This document shows positions 21,025 to 29,177 of a DNA stretch of 31,168 nt, piece by piece. Every line of letters begins with the position of its first letter. Position 1 is the first letter of the stretch. Under the pieces are notes generated by a model. The model made no database searches. It saw only the letters and a program-made list of their open reading frames with translations, and was not told the origin of the DNA. Origin of the DNA: a virus. The stretch spans positions 1-31,168 of the IMG/VR virus record IMGVR_UViG_3300046167_000134. One strand, written 5' to 3'. A program made the translations under genes and the position numbers.

Positions 21025-21945
21025 TTAAGAGTAAAGTACGATGTCAGCACCAATACCATATTGTACAGCAGCAGTAAAGCGCATTACAACACGAACATTT
21101 TGCGAACCATCAAGGTCAGCCATATCAATTAGCTTCACCTCGTTGTGGTCAGCCAACAAACCTGTACCGAAGAACAAGTTAGATTTTTGAGCAGCTACCA
21201 TAGTGTTGTCACTCAAGCCAGAACATACGAACAATTTAACACCGTCAAATGCAAGGTCACCACCATTGAACCAAGTAGTACCTTCGTTGTTCACACCATT
21301 AGCACCAAGACCTGAAGCACCGAATCCACCTAATGCACGAACATAAGCACGAGCAACATTGCTTGAAACATAGATGTATAAGTCCTCTTTTCCGTATACT
21401 GCAGTAGGGATAGCATCAACTACTTTACCCATTTCAGTAATAACATTAGCAGCAGTAACAGAAGTACCTGTAACATCAATTACAGTTCCGTCAGCAGCCA
21501 ATAGAGTTTCAAATCCGTCAAACTCACCTGCGTTAGCAGTAACACCTTGCCAGATATTCTCTTCAGTCTTCTGTGCTACTTTAGCAGCGATGTGACCAAT
21601 TAAGAAATCAGCGAATGAAGGAGGCAAAGAATCAAATGCAGAGTAACCCATTTGAACTGCTTCCCAATCGTTGTGGAAATCTTTCTTACATAATTCCAAG
21701 TTTACTTGGAACTCTTCTGGTTGAAGAACACGCTCTGCAAGAGTAACTGTGCTTTGGTCAGCGAAGTCACACGCAGCGTCTTTAACCAATGCGTTAGTAG
21801 AAAGAGTTTTCATTACCTCTTTGTACTTAACATTTGGTTTTACAGTAATACCGCCACCTTCAATAGTGTCGGCTGATAACAATGCAGCAGAAATGTATTT
21901 TCCTGCAAATTCTCCTGCATATGTAGTTGTGATTGATGTAGCCAT
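21025..21945 (-). CDS. Major capsid protein (HK97-fold type), 306 aa
   Basis: Forms the capsid shell. Recognisable by FAGKYISAALLSADTIEGGG near 13-32, KEVMKTLSTNALVKDAACDF near 42-61, LQPEEFQVNLELCKKDFHND near 74-93, and a C-terminal P-domain-like stretch with KLIDMADLDGSQNVRVVMRF. This is the pattern of Bacteroidota phage capsid proteins. The scaffold-like and protease genes lie upstream in the same direction. Long AT-rich leader and own terminator suggest separate, strong expression. Confidence 0.85.
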   Translation of the reverse strand: MATSITTTYAGEFAGKYISAALLSADTIEGGGITVKPNVKYKEVMKTLSTNALVKDAACDFADQSTVTLAERVLQPEEFQVNLELCKKDFHNDWEAVQMGYSAFDSLPPSFADFLIGHIAAKVAQKTEENIWQGVTANAGEFDGFETLLAADGTVIDVTGTSVTAANVITEMGKVVDAIPTAVYGKEDLYIYVSSNVARAYVRALGGFGASGLGANGVNNEGTTWFNGGDLAFDGVKLFVCSGLSDNTMVAAQKSNLFFGTGLLADHNEVKLIDMADLDGSQNVRVVMRFTAAVQYGIGADIVLYS

Positions 21946-21978
21946 CTTTCTGTTTATTTAATTATTGATTATTCAATT

Positions 21979-22020
21979 TTATATAAAGTTAACTATGTAG
22001 GTGTGTGTGTGTTAGTTTTT
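21979..22020. repeat. Repeated upstream element, copy at the capsid gene (other copy 24163-24201)
   Basis: Minus strand: AAAAAACTAACACACACACA, then CCTACATAGTTAACTTTATAT. The copy before 24162 reads AAAAAAACTAACAATAACAA, then ACACATATAGTTAACTTGATAT. The pieces shared are A6-CTAACA, ACACA, TAGTTAACTT and TAT in the same order and spacing. Both lie upstream of head-gene starts, so a late-gene control element is likely. Confidence 0.55.
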
Positions 22021-22024
22021 TATG

Positions 22025-22032
22025 TATGTTTG
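22025..22032 (+). promoter_or_regulatory. Possible -7 box TATGTTTG for the plus-strand gene
   Basis: TATGTTTG fits TAnnTTTG and lies 24 bases before the ATG at 22056, giving a leader GGAGAAACCAAAACAC. A TTG at -33 is missing (GTG/GTT-rich instead), so strength is uncertain. The 110-base gap also holds the capsid gene leader in the other direction. Confidence 0.45.
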
Positions 22033-22055
22033 GAGAAACCAAAACACAAAAAACG

Positions 22056-22283
22056 ATGGATAAAGTAAAAAGCATTGAGCAACTTAAAGAGCTTGACCTT
22101 AACCCTTACAACACTTCTGGCTTTGTAACGGACTTCTCTAATTTCTACACGGTAGAGGACTTTATTGATAGTTGGGATATGTACTATGATGAAGAAAGTC
22201 TATTTGTGTATGCTATAAATTGGGAAGACCCCGACCTAATGTCGGAAGATGGACAAAGTATACCACCTGCATATGGTGAATAA
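22056..22283 (+). CDS. Acidic hypothetical protein, the only plus-strand gene, 75 aa
   Basis: MDKVKSIEQLKELDLNPYNT, then acidic and aromatic segments (FYTVEDFIDSWDMYYDEESL, DPDLMSEDGQSIPPAYGE). Start chosen at 22056 because it follows AACCAAAACAC, the leader also seen before minus-strand genes; the longer frame begins upstream inside the promoter. No family recognised. Negatively charged small proteins of this size are often inhibitors of host enzymes (general knowledge, not shown here). It has its own promoter-like box and a bidirectional terminator, like a cargo gene. Confidence 0.65.
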   Translation: MDKVKSIEQLKELDLNPYNTSGFVTDFSNFYTVEDFIDSWDMYYDEESLFVYAINWEDPDLMSEDGQSIPPAYGE

Positions 22284-22284
22284 A

Positions 22285-22314
22285 AAAGGAGGGCTATGCC
22301 CTCCTTTCTTTTTT
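22285..22314. terminator. Bidirectional intrinsic terminator
   Basis: AAAGGAGGGC TAT GCCCTCCTTT is a perfect 10-bp stem with a 3-base loop, T-rich on both sides (TTTCTTTTTT on the plus strand, TTTTTT on the minus strand). It ends the plus-strand gene and the scaffold-like operon that meet here. Confidence 0.85.
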
Positions 22315-22317
22315 AAT

Positions 22318-22800
22318 CTATCTTCTTAAATCTGGATAGTTGGCTTTCTTTGCTTTATCAAAAGCCTCTCTAATCTCATTGATTCGTGATTGAGGAACTT
22401 CATTTACTTTAGCTCCATAACGATTCAACTCTTCATTGATATCCATTAGTTGATTTAGTTTGCCAAAGATGTCATTAGACTTTTCTCTTGCTGCTAAATC
22501 ATTTGCAGATTTAATCTCTTGACCGAACTTATTGTATGTTTTAGCATACTCATCATAAGCAGATTTTGCATCTTCATATAATTTGTCAGCAGTTTCATAA
22601 GCTGCAATTACATCTCTACCCCAAGCTGAAGCAGAAAGAATGTCTTGCGAAAGGTCGGATGCTTCTTTTTGCATTTTCTTAATGGCATCTTCAACTGCCC
22701 CAAGTTCTACTTGCTCTTCGCTCAACTCAACTTCTTGAGTGGTCTCAACTTCTTTTGCTTTAGCAGATAACTCTGCCCAAATAGATTCTACTTTCTTCAT
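22318..22800 (-). CDS. Helical head-region protein, 160 aa
   Basis: Almost entirely predicted helix (EDAIKKMQKEASDLSQDILS, then AYETADKLYEDAKSAYDEYA). It begins MKKVESIWAELSAKAKEVET, which resembles the starts of its two helical neighbours. Likely an internal head or scaffold-associated protein by position between scaffold-like and capsid genes. One-base overlap with the scaffold-like stop. Confidence 0.6.
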   Translation of the reverse strand: MKKVESIWAELSAKAKEVETTQEVELSEEQVELGAVEDAIKKMQKEASDLSQDILSASAWGRDVIAAYETADKLYEDAKSAYDEYAKTYNKFGQEIKSANDLAAREKSNDIFGKLNQLMDINEELNRYGAKVNEVPQSRINEIREAFDKAKKANYPDLRR

Positions 22801-23384
22801 TATCCTAATTTGTCAAAGATTCTTGATAGTGTGTCTTTTCTTGCTCCTTTAGAGAACTTCTGCAAGTCAGCAGTCTTCGTGTCTGGAGAGTGCTTAATAG
22901 GCTTTGCAGCAGGTTCGTCAGCAGATAAGTCTACTTCAGCAACCTCTTCAGCCATCTCTTCTTCTTTAGGAGACATCATTGCTTTGATTTCTTCAATCAT
23001 AGCCTTCATCTCTTCAACCGCAGCAGATAACTCCTCTTTAGTAGCGTAGCTCATTTCCTCTTTAGGCTCTTCTTCAGCTTGTTCTACTTCCTCAACTTCT
23101 TCAGTTGCAGGTGCTTCTTCAGCCTCTGGCTCTCCTGCCTCATTAACTTCAGCAATGATACCTTCTTCAGCTACCACAAGGATGCGACCATCTTCCAAAG
23201 TGTACTCACCTACAGGTAGAGCAATCTTCTCGTCTTCTTCAGTTACGATGAACACCTCTTGGTTGGCTTCAAATGCTTCGGCTTCAATAGTAGTGCCGTT
23301 CTCTAATTTCATAGACTCTAACTTAACCTCGTCTTGTAGGTTAAGCAGTTCCATAATCTTGCTTAATGTTTCTTGTGATTTCAT
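22800..23384 (-). CDS. Scaffold-like acidic protein, 194 aa
   Basis: A short N-terminal domain, then a very acidic, Glu/Ala-rich low-complexity middle (EAEEAPATEEVEEVEQAEEE near 81-100), a coiled coil (SAAVEEMKAMIEEIKAMM), and a basic C-terminus (KFSKGARKDTLSRIFDKLG) that could bind capsid protein. This is the normal build of phage scaffolds, and the gene lies between protease and capsid genes. No enzymatic motif. Confidence 0.65.
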   Translation of the reverse strand: MKSQETLSKIMELLNLQDEVKLESMKLENGTTIEAEAFEANQEVFIVTEEDEKIALPVGEYTLEDGRILVVAEEGIIAEVNEAGEPEAEEAPATEEVEEVEQAEEEPKEEMSYATKEELSAAVEEMKAMIEEIKAMMSPKEEEMAEEVAEVDLSADEPAAKPIKHSPDTKTADLQKFSKGARKDTLSRIFDKLG

Positions 23385-23387
23385 ATC

Positions 23388-23789
23388 TTACTTAATATAT
23401 TTTTTTGATTCTTTCACAATATCCGAAAGTATATTAACTCTCTTTTGCAAGTCCTTAATAACTGTTCTTGCTTCACGAGCTTCTTTTACCGAGTCTTCGC
23501 TAATACCCATCTTATCAAGTCCTTGAGTAAATACCACAAGACCACTTGCAAAATCTTGAGACTTGTTAAACGCCTCTTTCATAAAAGACTCTTTGCGTTC
23601 AATCTCTTGACTTAAACCTTTAATACGGTTAATCATATTAGCCAAGTCGCTTGATGCATCGTTTACTGAATCTCTATATATTTCAGCATTGCGAATAACC
23701 TTCTGCAATTCACCAACAGATTTAGCCAACTCCACCTTCTCGGTAGAGAGCTTTGCGAATACCGCCTTTTCAGTTTTGCCTTGTTTCAT
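23388..23789 (-). CDS. Helical coiled-coil head-region protein, 133 aa
   Basis: Starts MKQGKTEKAVFAKLSTEKVE, then long helices (LQKVIRNAEIYRDSVNDASS, NRIKGLSQEIERKESFMKEA). No family recognised. The N-terminal AKLSTEKVELA resembles AKLAEEQ...LELAS in the next gene upstream. Likely an internal capsid or scaffold-associated protein. Confidence 0.6.
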   Translation of the reverse strand: MKQGKTEKAVFAKLSTEKVELAKSVGELQKVIRNAEIYRDSVNDASSDLANMINRIKGLSQEIERKESFMKEAFNKSQDFASGLVVFTQGLDKMGISEDSVKEAREARTVIKDLQKRVNILSDIVKESKKYIK

Positions 23790-23790
23790 A

Positions 23791-24162
23791 TTAGATGTAT
23801 AAAGAGTTTAGTTTAGACATAAGTGAATCAATGTCTTTGCTTACACTTGAAGCCTCGTCTATCGCTTTTTCTAATTCACGGTACTTTTGTAAGTCATTTG
23901 GGTCAACACCTATTTCCTTTGCCTTTCTTTCTAAATCGCCTTTGGCTTTGATAGCCTCCATACCAGATTTTTTTAAGTCTGATTGGTATTTCTGCGCCAC
24001 ACCCTTTACATCTATTAACGCTCCGTTGACCTTGCCTTTTGCCAAGTCTATTTGAGAGCTAATTCCTTTTGCCGCATCGTAAGATGCTAATTCAAGTTTT
24101 TCTTGTGGTGTTTGCTCTTCGGCTAATTTAGCCATCACCTTATTTAGCGATATTCTTTTCAT
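23791..24162 (-). CDS. Helical coiled-coil head-region protein, 123 aa
   Basis: Starts MKRISLNKVMAKLAEEQTPQ and continues with helices (ALIDVKGVAQKYQSDLKKSG, DLQKYRELEKAIDEASSVSK). Same shape as the 133-residue gene downstream. Its leader is the GTTAAC-N5-ATG arrangement, within a 40-base element also found before the capsid gene, so it may begin a transcript. Confidence 0.6.
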   Translation of the reverse strand: MKRISLNKVMAKLAEEQTPQEKLELASYDAAKGISSQIDLAKGKVNGALIDVKGVAQKYQSDLKKSGMEAIKAKGDLERKAKEIGVDPNDLQKYRELEKAIDEASSVSKDIDSLMSKLNSLYI

Positions 24163-24191
24163 ATCAAGTTAACTATATGTGTTTGTTATTG

Positions 24192-24587
24192 TTAGTTTTT
24201 TTCAATCTGCTTGAGTTTGCTCTCTGCCCATCTCTTGGCACTCTTGCCACCCCATAGTAGATAGCTAATATATCCGCAAGAACTTGTGTCACCTTCTTCA
24301 TAGTATTCCTCTGCACGAGATAAGTAAGATACCATACGCTTAATAGTCTCTACACTAATGGCTTCACCATTGGCTAACTGTTGCGCTCTAACCTTACCTA
24401 CCTGCGTAGCACACTTGTTGTTCACCTTCTTGTTTAACTCAATACCCCTTTTAGCATTGTTGCGTACCGAAGTGGGGTAATCCTTGTAGGATTCTAATTC
24501 AGTACGCTTACCCTTTTTTGTGCGGAGGTCTTTCTTAATGATTGCCTTGATAGCGTTAAGTTTAATATGTGCTTCTTGTTCGTTCAT
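24192..24587 (-). CDS. Conserved phage protein near the prohead protease, 131 aa
   Basis: The sequence ELESYKDYPTSVRNNAKRGI and NNKCATQVGKVRAQQLANGE, then YLSRAEEYYEEGDTSSCGYI and SYLLWGGKSAKRWAES, matches a domain that I recall both as a separate gene and fused to head-maturation proteases in phages. Its role is unknown; a DNA-binding or head-assembly role is suggested by its basic nature and place. It begins 4 bases after the protease stop. Confidence 0.75.
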   Translation of the reverse strand: MNEQEAHIKLNAIKAIIKKDLRTKKGKRTELESYKDYPTSVRNNAKRGIELNKKVNNKCATQVGKVRAQQLANGEAISVETIKRMVSYLSRAEEYYEEGDTSSCGYISYLLWGGKSAKRWAESKLKQIEKN

Positions 24588-24591
24588 CTCT

Positions 24592-25500
24592 TTAACCTAA
24601 TTTAGAAATTTGCTTAACGGCTGATTTTTGTTTTTCAAAAACCTTTTTGTTTTGGTTGTACTCACCTATTTTTTTTGTGTCAACAAGATTACTTAATGGG
24701 ATACCAAGTTCTTTTACTTTAGACTCTAATTCTCTTAAGGCTTTGTCAATAGATGACATATTGCTATCAACATTTTTAACCATTCCATTTAGCGATGAGC
24801 TTACACTTTTTATTTCGCTCTCTAATTTTTTAACACCAGAGTTAAAATCAATTACACCAATAAGAACTTTAGAAAGTATGCTCATCTCAACTTTTATTGA
24901 TTGTTTTCCTATGGCTTCTAAAATAACATTTTTAATGTTATCTAATTTACTTTGCGCTTCTAACTCCTCTGGGTCTTGTTTAGATGCCTCAACCTTGTCT
25001 ACAAAGTAGCCCTCAATACTAAAGCCCTTGACACGACCATTCTTTACATAGTCATTCCAAATCTCATCATTGTGAACCTTCATACTAACCATCCAAGTGC
25101 CTACAGGTAAATTCATACCATACATCTTGCTCTTGTCTTGCTCACCTTCAATAATCCAACTCTCTACAACACTTAATCCTGTGATGTCTATTTGGTGTTC
25201 TAATGTGGCTTTGTTCTGGTTGCCGTTGATGAAGAATAATTCACTTGCCTTTCTAACCGTGTCTTGCGAGAAGTAGATGTAGTATTCATCTTCTCCATTT
25301 CTACGATAGATAGGTTTGTTAGGTACAAGAGCTGCACCCAATAGTACACGCTTGTCCTCATCTATGGTTTTCAATTCTACTCGCTCCTCTTCCTTGAGGG
25401 CTACGAAGTCCTCCTCAATAGCAGGGGACTCTACGATGCTTATAGCTTGGATACCTGCTTGTAGGCTCTCCTCGTCTAATAATAGTTCTACGATTCTCAT
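24592..25500 (-). CDS. XkdF-like prohead protease with coiled-coil extension, 302 aa
   Basis: Residues ~1-190 fit the XkdF-like (Peptidase S78-2) protease: an N-terminal AISIVESPAIEEDFVAL, ATLEHQIDITGLSVVESWII near 98-117 with the catalytic His, and GRVKGFSIEGYFVD near 159-172 with the nucleophile Ser. The last 110 residues are a coiled coil (LESEIKSVSSSLNGMVKNVD), a scaffold-like part fused to the protease. It matures the procapsid, probably cutting scaffold and itself. One-base overlap with the tape-measure-like gene stop. Confidence 0.85.
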   Translation of the reverse strand: MRIVELLLDEESLQAGIQAISIVESPAIEEDFVALKEEERVELKTIDEDKRVLLGAALVPNKPIYRRNGEDEYYIYFSQDTVRKASELFFINGNQNKATLEHQIDITGLSVVESWIIEGEQDKSKMYGMNLPVGTWMVSMKVHNDEIWNDYVKNGRVKGFSIEGYFVDKVEASKQDPEELEAQSKLDNIKNVILEAIGKQSIKVEMSILSKVLIGVIDFNSGVKKLESEIKSVSSSLNGMVKNVDSNMSSIDKALRELESKVKELGIPLSNLVDTKKIGEYNQNKKVFEKQKSAVKQISKLG

Positions 25501-27053
25501 TATGGGAATGATACTTGGTTAATTCTATTTCTGTCTAATTCTTGTTGTGAGGTAACATCGCTTCCTACGACATATGCTCTTACAGGATTGTTTTGTAATG
25601 ACTCTAAAATGGCATTCGCTCCTGTAGACCCTACAATGTTAAAAGATGGAGATTGGGGTTCGGATATGTTACTATCTAAACTCCCAACTCCCCCTCCGAA
25701 TTGCGTGGCTTGTATCGTTTTAATCTGTGCAATACCTGTTGCAAGGGCTATACCTGCCTTCACAAAGTTAGCACCTGTGAGGGCATCTTGAGGTACTGCT
25801 AATTGTGCGGTCACCGCTTGTGCGGTATTCACTACGGCTTGTGCAGTTTGTAGTTTCTTGTTTCTTTCAAATGCTCTCTCGGCAGATGCCTCGTCATCTT
25901 CAGCGAAGGCTTCATTGAGTTGCATAATAGCATCAAATCCTTGAGAGGTTAAATCAAAGTTCTCTTGGATATTGTCTCTACGAAGTTGTGCTTCCTCTGC
26001 TGCATTCTGCTTTTTAAAGGCGGCTAACTCCGCTTCAAGAAGCATCCTTTCACCATAAGCCTCTTGGTACTCAAGAGTGCCTTCTTTTAGTTTAGATATT
26101 TCTTCATCAAGTACATAAATCCTTGCGTTGCCTAATCCTACCTCAAGGTCATATTGTTTTTTAAGGGCTTTCATCTTATTGCCCATAAGAGAGATGTCAC
26201 CCTCTTCTACAATACGAAGTTGCTCTTGTCCTTGCTCGTGAATCATTCGTTTGAGGTCAGCCTCTTCTCTTATTAAAGAGTTCTTATTCATTTGGTATTC
26301 GGACATCTGTCCTTCAATACGCTCTTGAATATCTATCTGCTCGGTCTGGGCTTCTAACAGTTGTAGGTAATTCTCATTGTTAGGATTACGGTCATACTCA
26401 AGTTGAGCAACCTGTAGCTTTTTATAAGCAGCCTCTTCCTCTTTTATTAACTGCTCACCAAGAATACGATTCAACTCTTGATTAGCCGTTATCCTATCTT
26501 GGATACTTAAACGCTCATCGTCTCTTATCTGTCTTTGGCGTTCTGCAAGTATTTGAGATTCTAATTGTAGTTTGTTTCTTTCAGCATCAGCAATCATTGC
26601 AATCTTCTGGAGTTCTACAAACTCCTTTGCTTGTGCCATACTATCTGTAAGGGCTGAAGCAAACTGCGACCAAGACTTATTCTGTATCGCTTGAATAACG
26701 CCATTAAAAGCAAAGATTAAAGTCTGTAGTGCTACCGCAAACGCATCGGTGACACCTTGATTAGACTTACCCACCTCTTTAAATAGTTGGAATCCTTCAA
26801 GAAGAAGACCAATACCTGCTGCCTTGATAGAAAGACCAAGAGTCTTAAACCCTGTTGACATAGAGTCAATACCCTTCTTCGCTTCTTTAGCATTGTCACC
26901 AACATCCTCTACAGATTCAGCAATGTCATCTATACTATCAGCAGTTTTATTGGCTTGTTTTTGAGACTGCTTTAAGAGGTTAATTAACTCTTGTAGCTTT
27001 GCCTCAAGACCAGAGAGGTCTGCACCAATAACTATGTTCTTCTCTATTGCCAT
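25500..27053 (-). CDS. Tape-measure-like protein, 517 aa
   Basis: A long helical protein. N-terminal coiled coil (LEAKLQELINLLKQSQKQAN, then DDIAESVEDVGDNAKEAKKG), a hydrophobic patch (GLSIKAAGIGLLLEGFQLF and AVALQTLIFAFNGVIQAI), Gln/Glu-rich helices to about residue 400, and a C-terminal Ala-rich region (TAQAVVNTAQAVTAQLAV). This is the tape-measure layout, and at about 0.15 nm per residue it would suit a tail of roughly 75-80 nm (estimate). The order of tail before head genes is notable. Confidence 0.7.
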   Translation of the reverse strand: MAIEKNIVIGADLSGLEAKLQELINLLKQSQKQANKTADSIDDIAESVEDVGDNAKEAKKGIDSMSTGFKTLGLSIKAAGIGLLLEGFQLFKEVGKSNQGVTDAFAVALQTLIFAFNGVIQAIQNKSWSQFASALTDSMAQAKEFVELQKIAMIADAERNKLQLESQILAERQRQIRDDERLSIQDRITANQELNRILGEQLIKEEEAAYKKLQVAQLEYDRNPNNENYLQLLEAQTEQIDIQERIEGQMSEYQMNKNSLIREEADLKRMIHEQGQEQLRIVEEGDISLMGNKMKALKKQYDLEVGLGNARIYVLDEEISKLKEGTLEYQEAYGERMLLEAELAAFKKQNAAEEAQLRRDNIQENFDLTSQGFDAIMQLNEAFAEDDEASAERAFERNKKLQTAQAVVNTAQAVTAQLAVPQDALTGANFVKAGIALATGIAQIKTIQATQFGGGVGSLDSNISEPQSPSFNIVGSTGANAILESLQNNPVRAYVVGSDVTSQQELDRNRINQVSFP

Positions 27054-27175
27054 TTGCCTAATGCTTCTTTAAGAGTACGAGGGTATTGGTACTTGCCTTT
27101 GGCAATCCTTACATCCTCACTCTTGTCGTTAGTCTCTTTGAGAGCCTTTATAAGATAACCTAATCTACTATACAT
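27044..27175 (-). CDS. Small basic protein between tail genes, 43 aa
   Basis: MYSRLGYLIKALKETNDKSE, then DVRIAKGKYQYPRTLKEALG and KWQ. It starts inside the last codons of the 669-residue gene and ends inside the start of the tape-measure-like gene. Such a short frame exactly filling a gap, with basic and aromatic composition, suggests a real coupled gene. No family recognised. Confidence 0.6.
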   Translation of the reverse strand: MYSRLGYLIKALKETNDKSEDVRIAKGKYQYPRTLKEALGKWQ

Positions 27176-29177
27176 CGTTGAGCAATTCCATTTGAGCCTC
27201 ACCTGTGGATAGGTTTAACTTCATTTGATTGATAATGTAGTTTCTTTCACCTATTGTGAGCTTGTCATTAATCTTCAATGCTAACATCACGCCAAGAGGT
27301 AGTTGAGCCTTGTACATAAATACTCGTCTCTTTCTATCGTACAAGTCTGTAATGTAGTCCTTCCAATAGTTATTGTACAACCCTTGACTAAATCCTTGCA
27401 ATAGATAAGGGTCTACCTCTGTGCCGAAGTTTAAGGTCTTGGTAACGGTTTCAGCAGTAGGGTTGTTTACATTTCCTATCAACCACATATCTTGCTTTTC
27501 ATTAGCACCACCATTCATATCAGTATAACTCCAATGGTTTGATAACTGAATGCGTAGGTTTCCTGCTGCATAGAAGATAATAGGCTGACCGATATAAGGC
27601 TCTAACTCTCTGGTCACACATTGACCTACATTAATTTCAGTAAGACCTACACCATTAACATAGGTGTCCGTCAATCTCTCAAAGAGCATATTGTCAAAGC
27701 CTACCTCAACCTCAAACTCTTCACCATCAAATGAGAAGTCTGCTTTAAGGTCACCATAGCCTATGTCGTTTTGGAGTCTGTATTGTTCTCCAAGTATAGC
27801 TCCTGTCTCGTTGTACTTAAAATTGATTCTACGATATAGTGATGGTTTATTGATATTGACCTCTTCTGTATCAACATACTCACTAACTTCTCTTGTAGTC
27901 CCTTCTGCATACCAATCGTCTAATGGTTCAATATCGTATTTACCGTTTCCTACAGGAACTATAACCAAGTTAAAAGCCCTTACAAGGCTTCCTATGAAAT
28001 CACCAATCTTCTGCTCTGGCATTTGGTCTGCCATTGTTACCAAACCTGCCGTAGTCGTAGCTAAAGGTGTGGCGGTAGCTGCTAATATAGTTGTCCCTGC
28101 TGCATCGGCATACCAATTAGCTACCATCCCTACGGTGACGGCAGAATTATCACCCGATGGTGCTAACCTCATATCTACATAATCTCCTACCGAAAGAGTT
28201 GGTAAGAAAACAAAGACATTAGTTGCACTACCCGAATGTTCTTTATAAGAGAATAGTTCGTCATTAATAAATACATCTACTCTATAATTGGTAGAGGCAG
28301 TTGCAGAAGGACTGTAAGATATTAATGCAGGGTTTGATGAAGATGTTACATCAAATCTATGTAGCGTATTGTTCCAATCCGTACCACCTCCATCTACCAA
28401 TGGTATTAATTCTCCACCTACAGATAATGGTTGGTCTTTGAACATATACCCTGCTCTCCTATGACACCACATAAATAGCTTACCAAAGTCAGCAGAGTCA
28501 AAGAAGTTGCTTTGGAAAGTGATACCATACTTCGTCTCTATCGCATCTATAATCTTCTGCAATTTGATTGCAGGTTTTAAGTCGTAGTAGAATACTCCGT
28601 GAGAAGGGTCATTGTGAAAATGAATGTTACCATCTCCGTGAGAGCCTTGTGAGTCGTAATACCATCTTGTAACAGGTGTAATCATTGGATAGATTACCGC
28701 ATCTCCTGTACCTGCTACATAACTATTGATACCTGTCTCAATGTTAGTATCGTTATAAGTATGGTCTTGTGCCGATAGGTCAAGGTCGTTGAGTGTATCC
28801 TCACCGAACTTATCCTTCAAAGAAGTGACATTACTATAGAACCCTACACTATAAGAATATGGTTGATGTGATTTTAACTGCACACCCTCCAACTCTAACA
28901 CCCCTACTCTAAACAAGTTGTTATTCACCTCTATGAACGCATTGGTACGAAGGTTAGATATATACCCACCATCAATGTCTACATTATAGTAGTGCTTAAA
29001 TATCTTGTTGTTTACTTTAGAGGCAGGAATAGTAAAGCTATTAGTAAAGTCACCAAAGACTTTAGAGATGTCCTTAATGTTCTGCACACTCAAGTTCATC
29101 TCTATGCTCTCGTCTGGAAATAGGTCAGCTTTTTGACCATTTATATACAAGTCTACTCTATACATACCTTGTGTCAA
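27168..29177 (-). CDS. Large tail protein, distal-tail/baseplate-like, 669 aa
   Basis: MTQGMYRVDLYINGQKADLF and VFGDFTNSFTIPASKVNNKI are a pattern I recall in large tail proteins of Bacteroidota phages. The body is beta-rich with aromatic and Asp/Asn-rich loops, as in distal tail or hub proteins. No enzymatic motif found. It sits between the 416-residue protein and the tape measure. Functional call is by size, fold impression and position. Confidence 0.65.
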   Translation of the reverse strand: MTQGMYRVDLYINGQKADLFPDESIEMNLSVQNIKDISKVFGDFTNSFTIPASKVNNKIFKHYYNVDIDGGYISNLRTNAFIEVNNNLFRVGVLELEGVQLKSHQPYSYSVGFYSNVTSLKDKFGEDTLNDLDLSAQDHTYNDTNIETGINSYVAGTGDAVIYPMITPVTRWYYDSQGSHGDGNIHFHNDPSHGVFYYDLKPAIKLQKIIDAIETKYGITFQSNFFDSADFGKLFMWCHRRAGYMFKDQPLSVGGELIPLVDGGGTDWNNTLHRFDVTSSSNPALISYSPSATASTNYRVDVFINDELFSYKEHSGSATNVFVFLPTLSVGDYVDMRLAPSGDNSAVTVGMVANWYADAAGTTILAATATPLATTTAGLVTMADQMPEQKIGDFIGSLVRAFNLVIVPVGNGKYDIEPLDDWYAEGTTREVSEYVDTEEVNINKPSLYRRINFKYNETGAILGEQYRLQNDIGYGDLKADFSFDGEEFEVEVGFDNMLFERLTDTYVNGVGLTEINVGQCVTRELEPYIGQPIIFYAAGNLRIQLSNHWSYTDMNGGANEKQDMWLIGNVNNPTAETVTKTLNFGTEVDPYLLQGFSQGLYNNYWKDYITDLYDRKRRVFMYKAQLPLGVMLALKINDKLTIGERNYIINQMKLNLSTGEAQMELLNDV

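Noticed and set aside
21996-22012. GT-rich run (gtgtgtgtgtgt) as a microsatellite
   Set aside because: Only about six units and part of the element shared with 24163-24203; too short to treat as a repeat array.
27763-28182. Long plus-strand frame of 139 codons opposite the 669-residue tail gene
   Set aside because: It lies entirely opposite a convincing coding frame, is rich in Ser/Leu/Val as expected of an antisense reading, and has no leader, promoter or recognisable motif.
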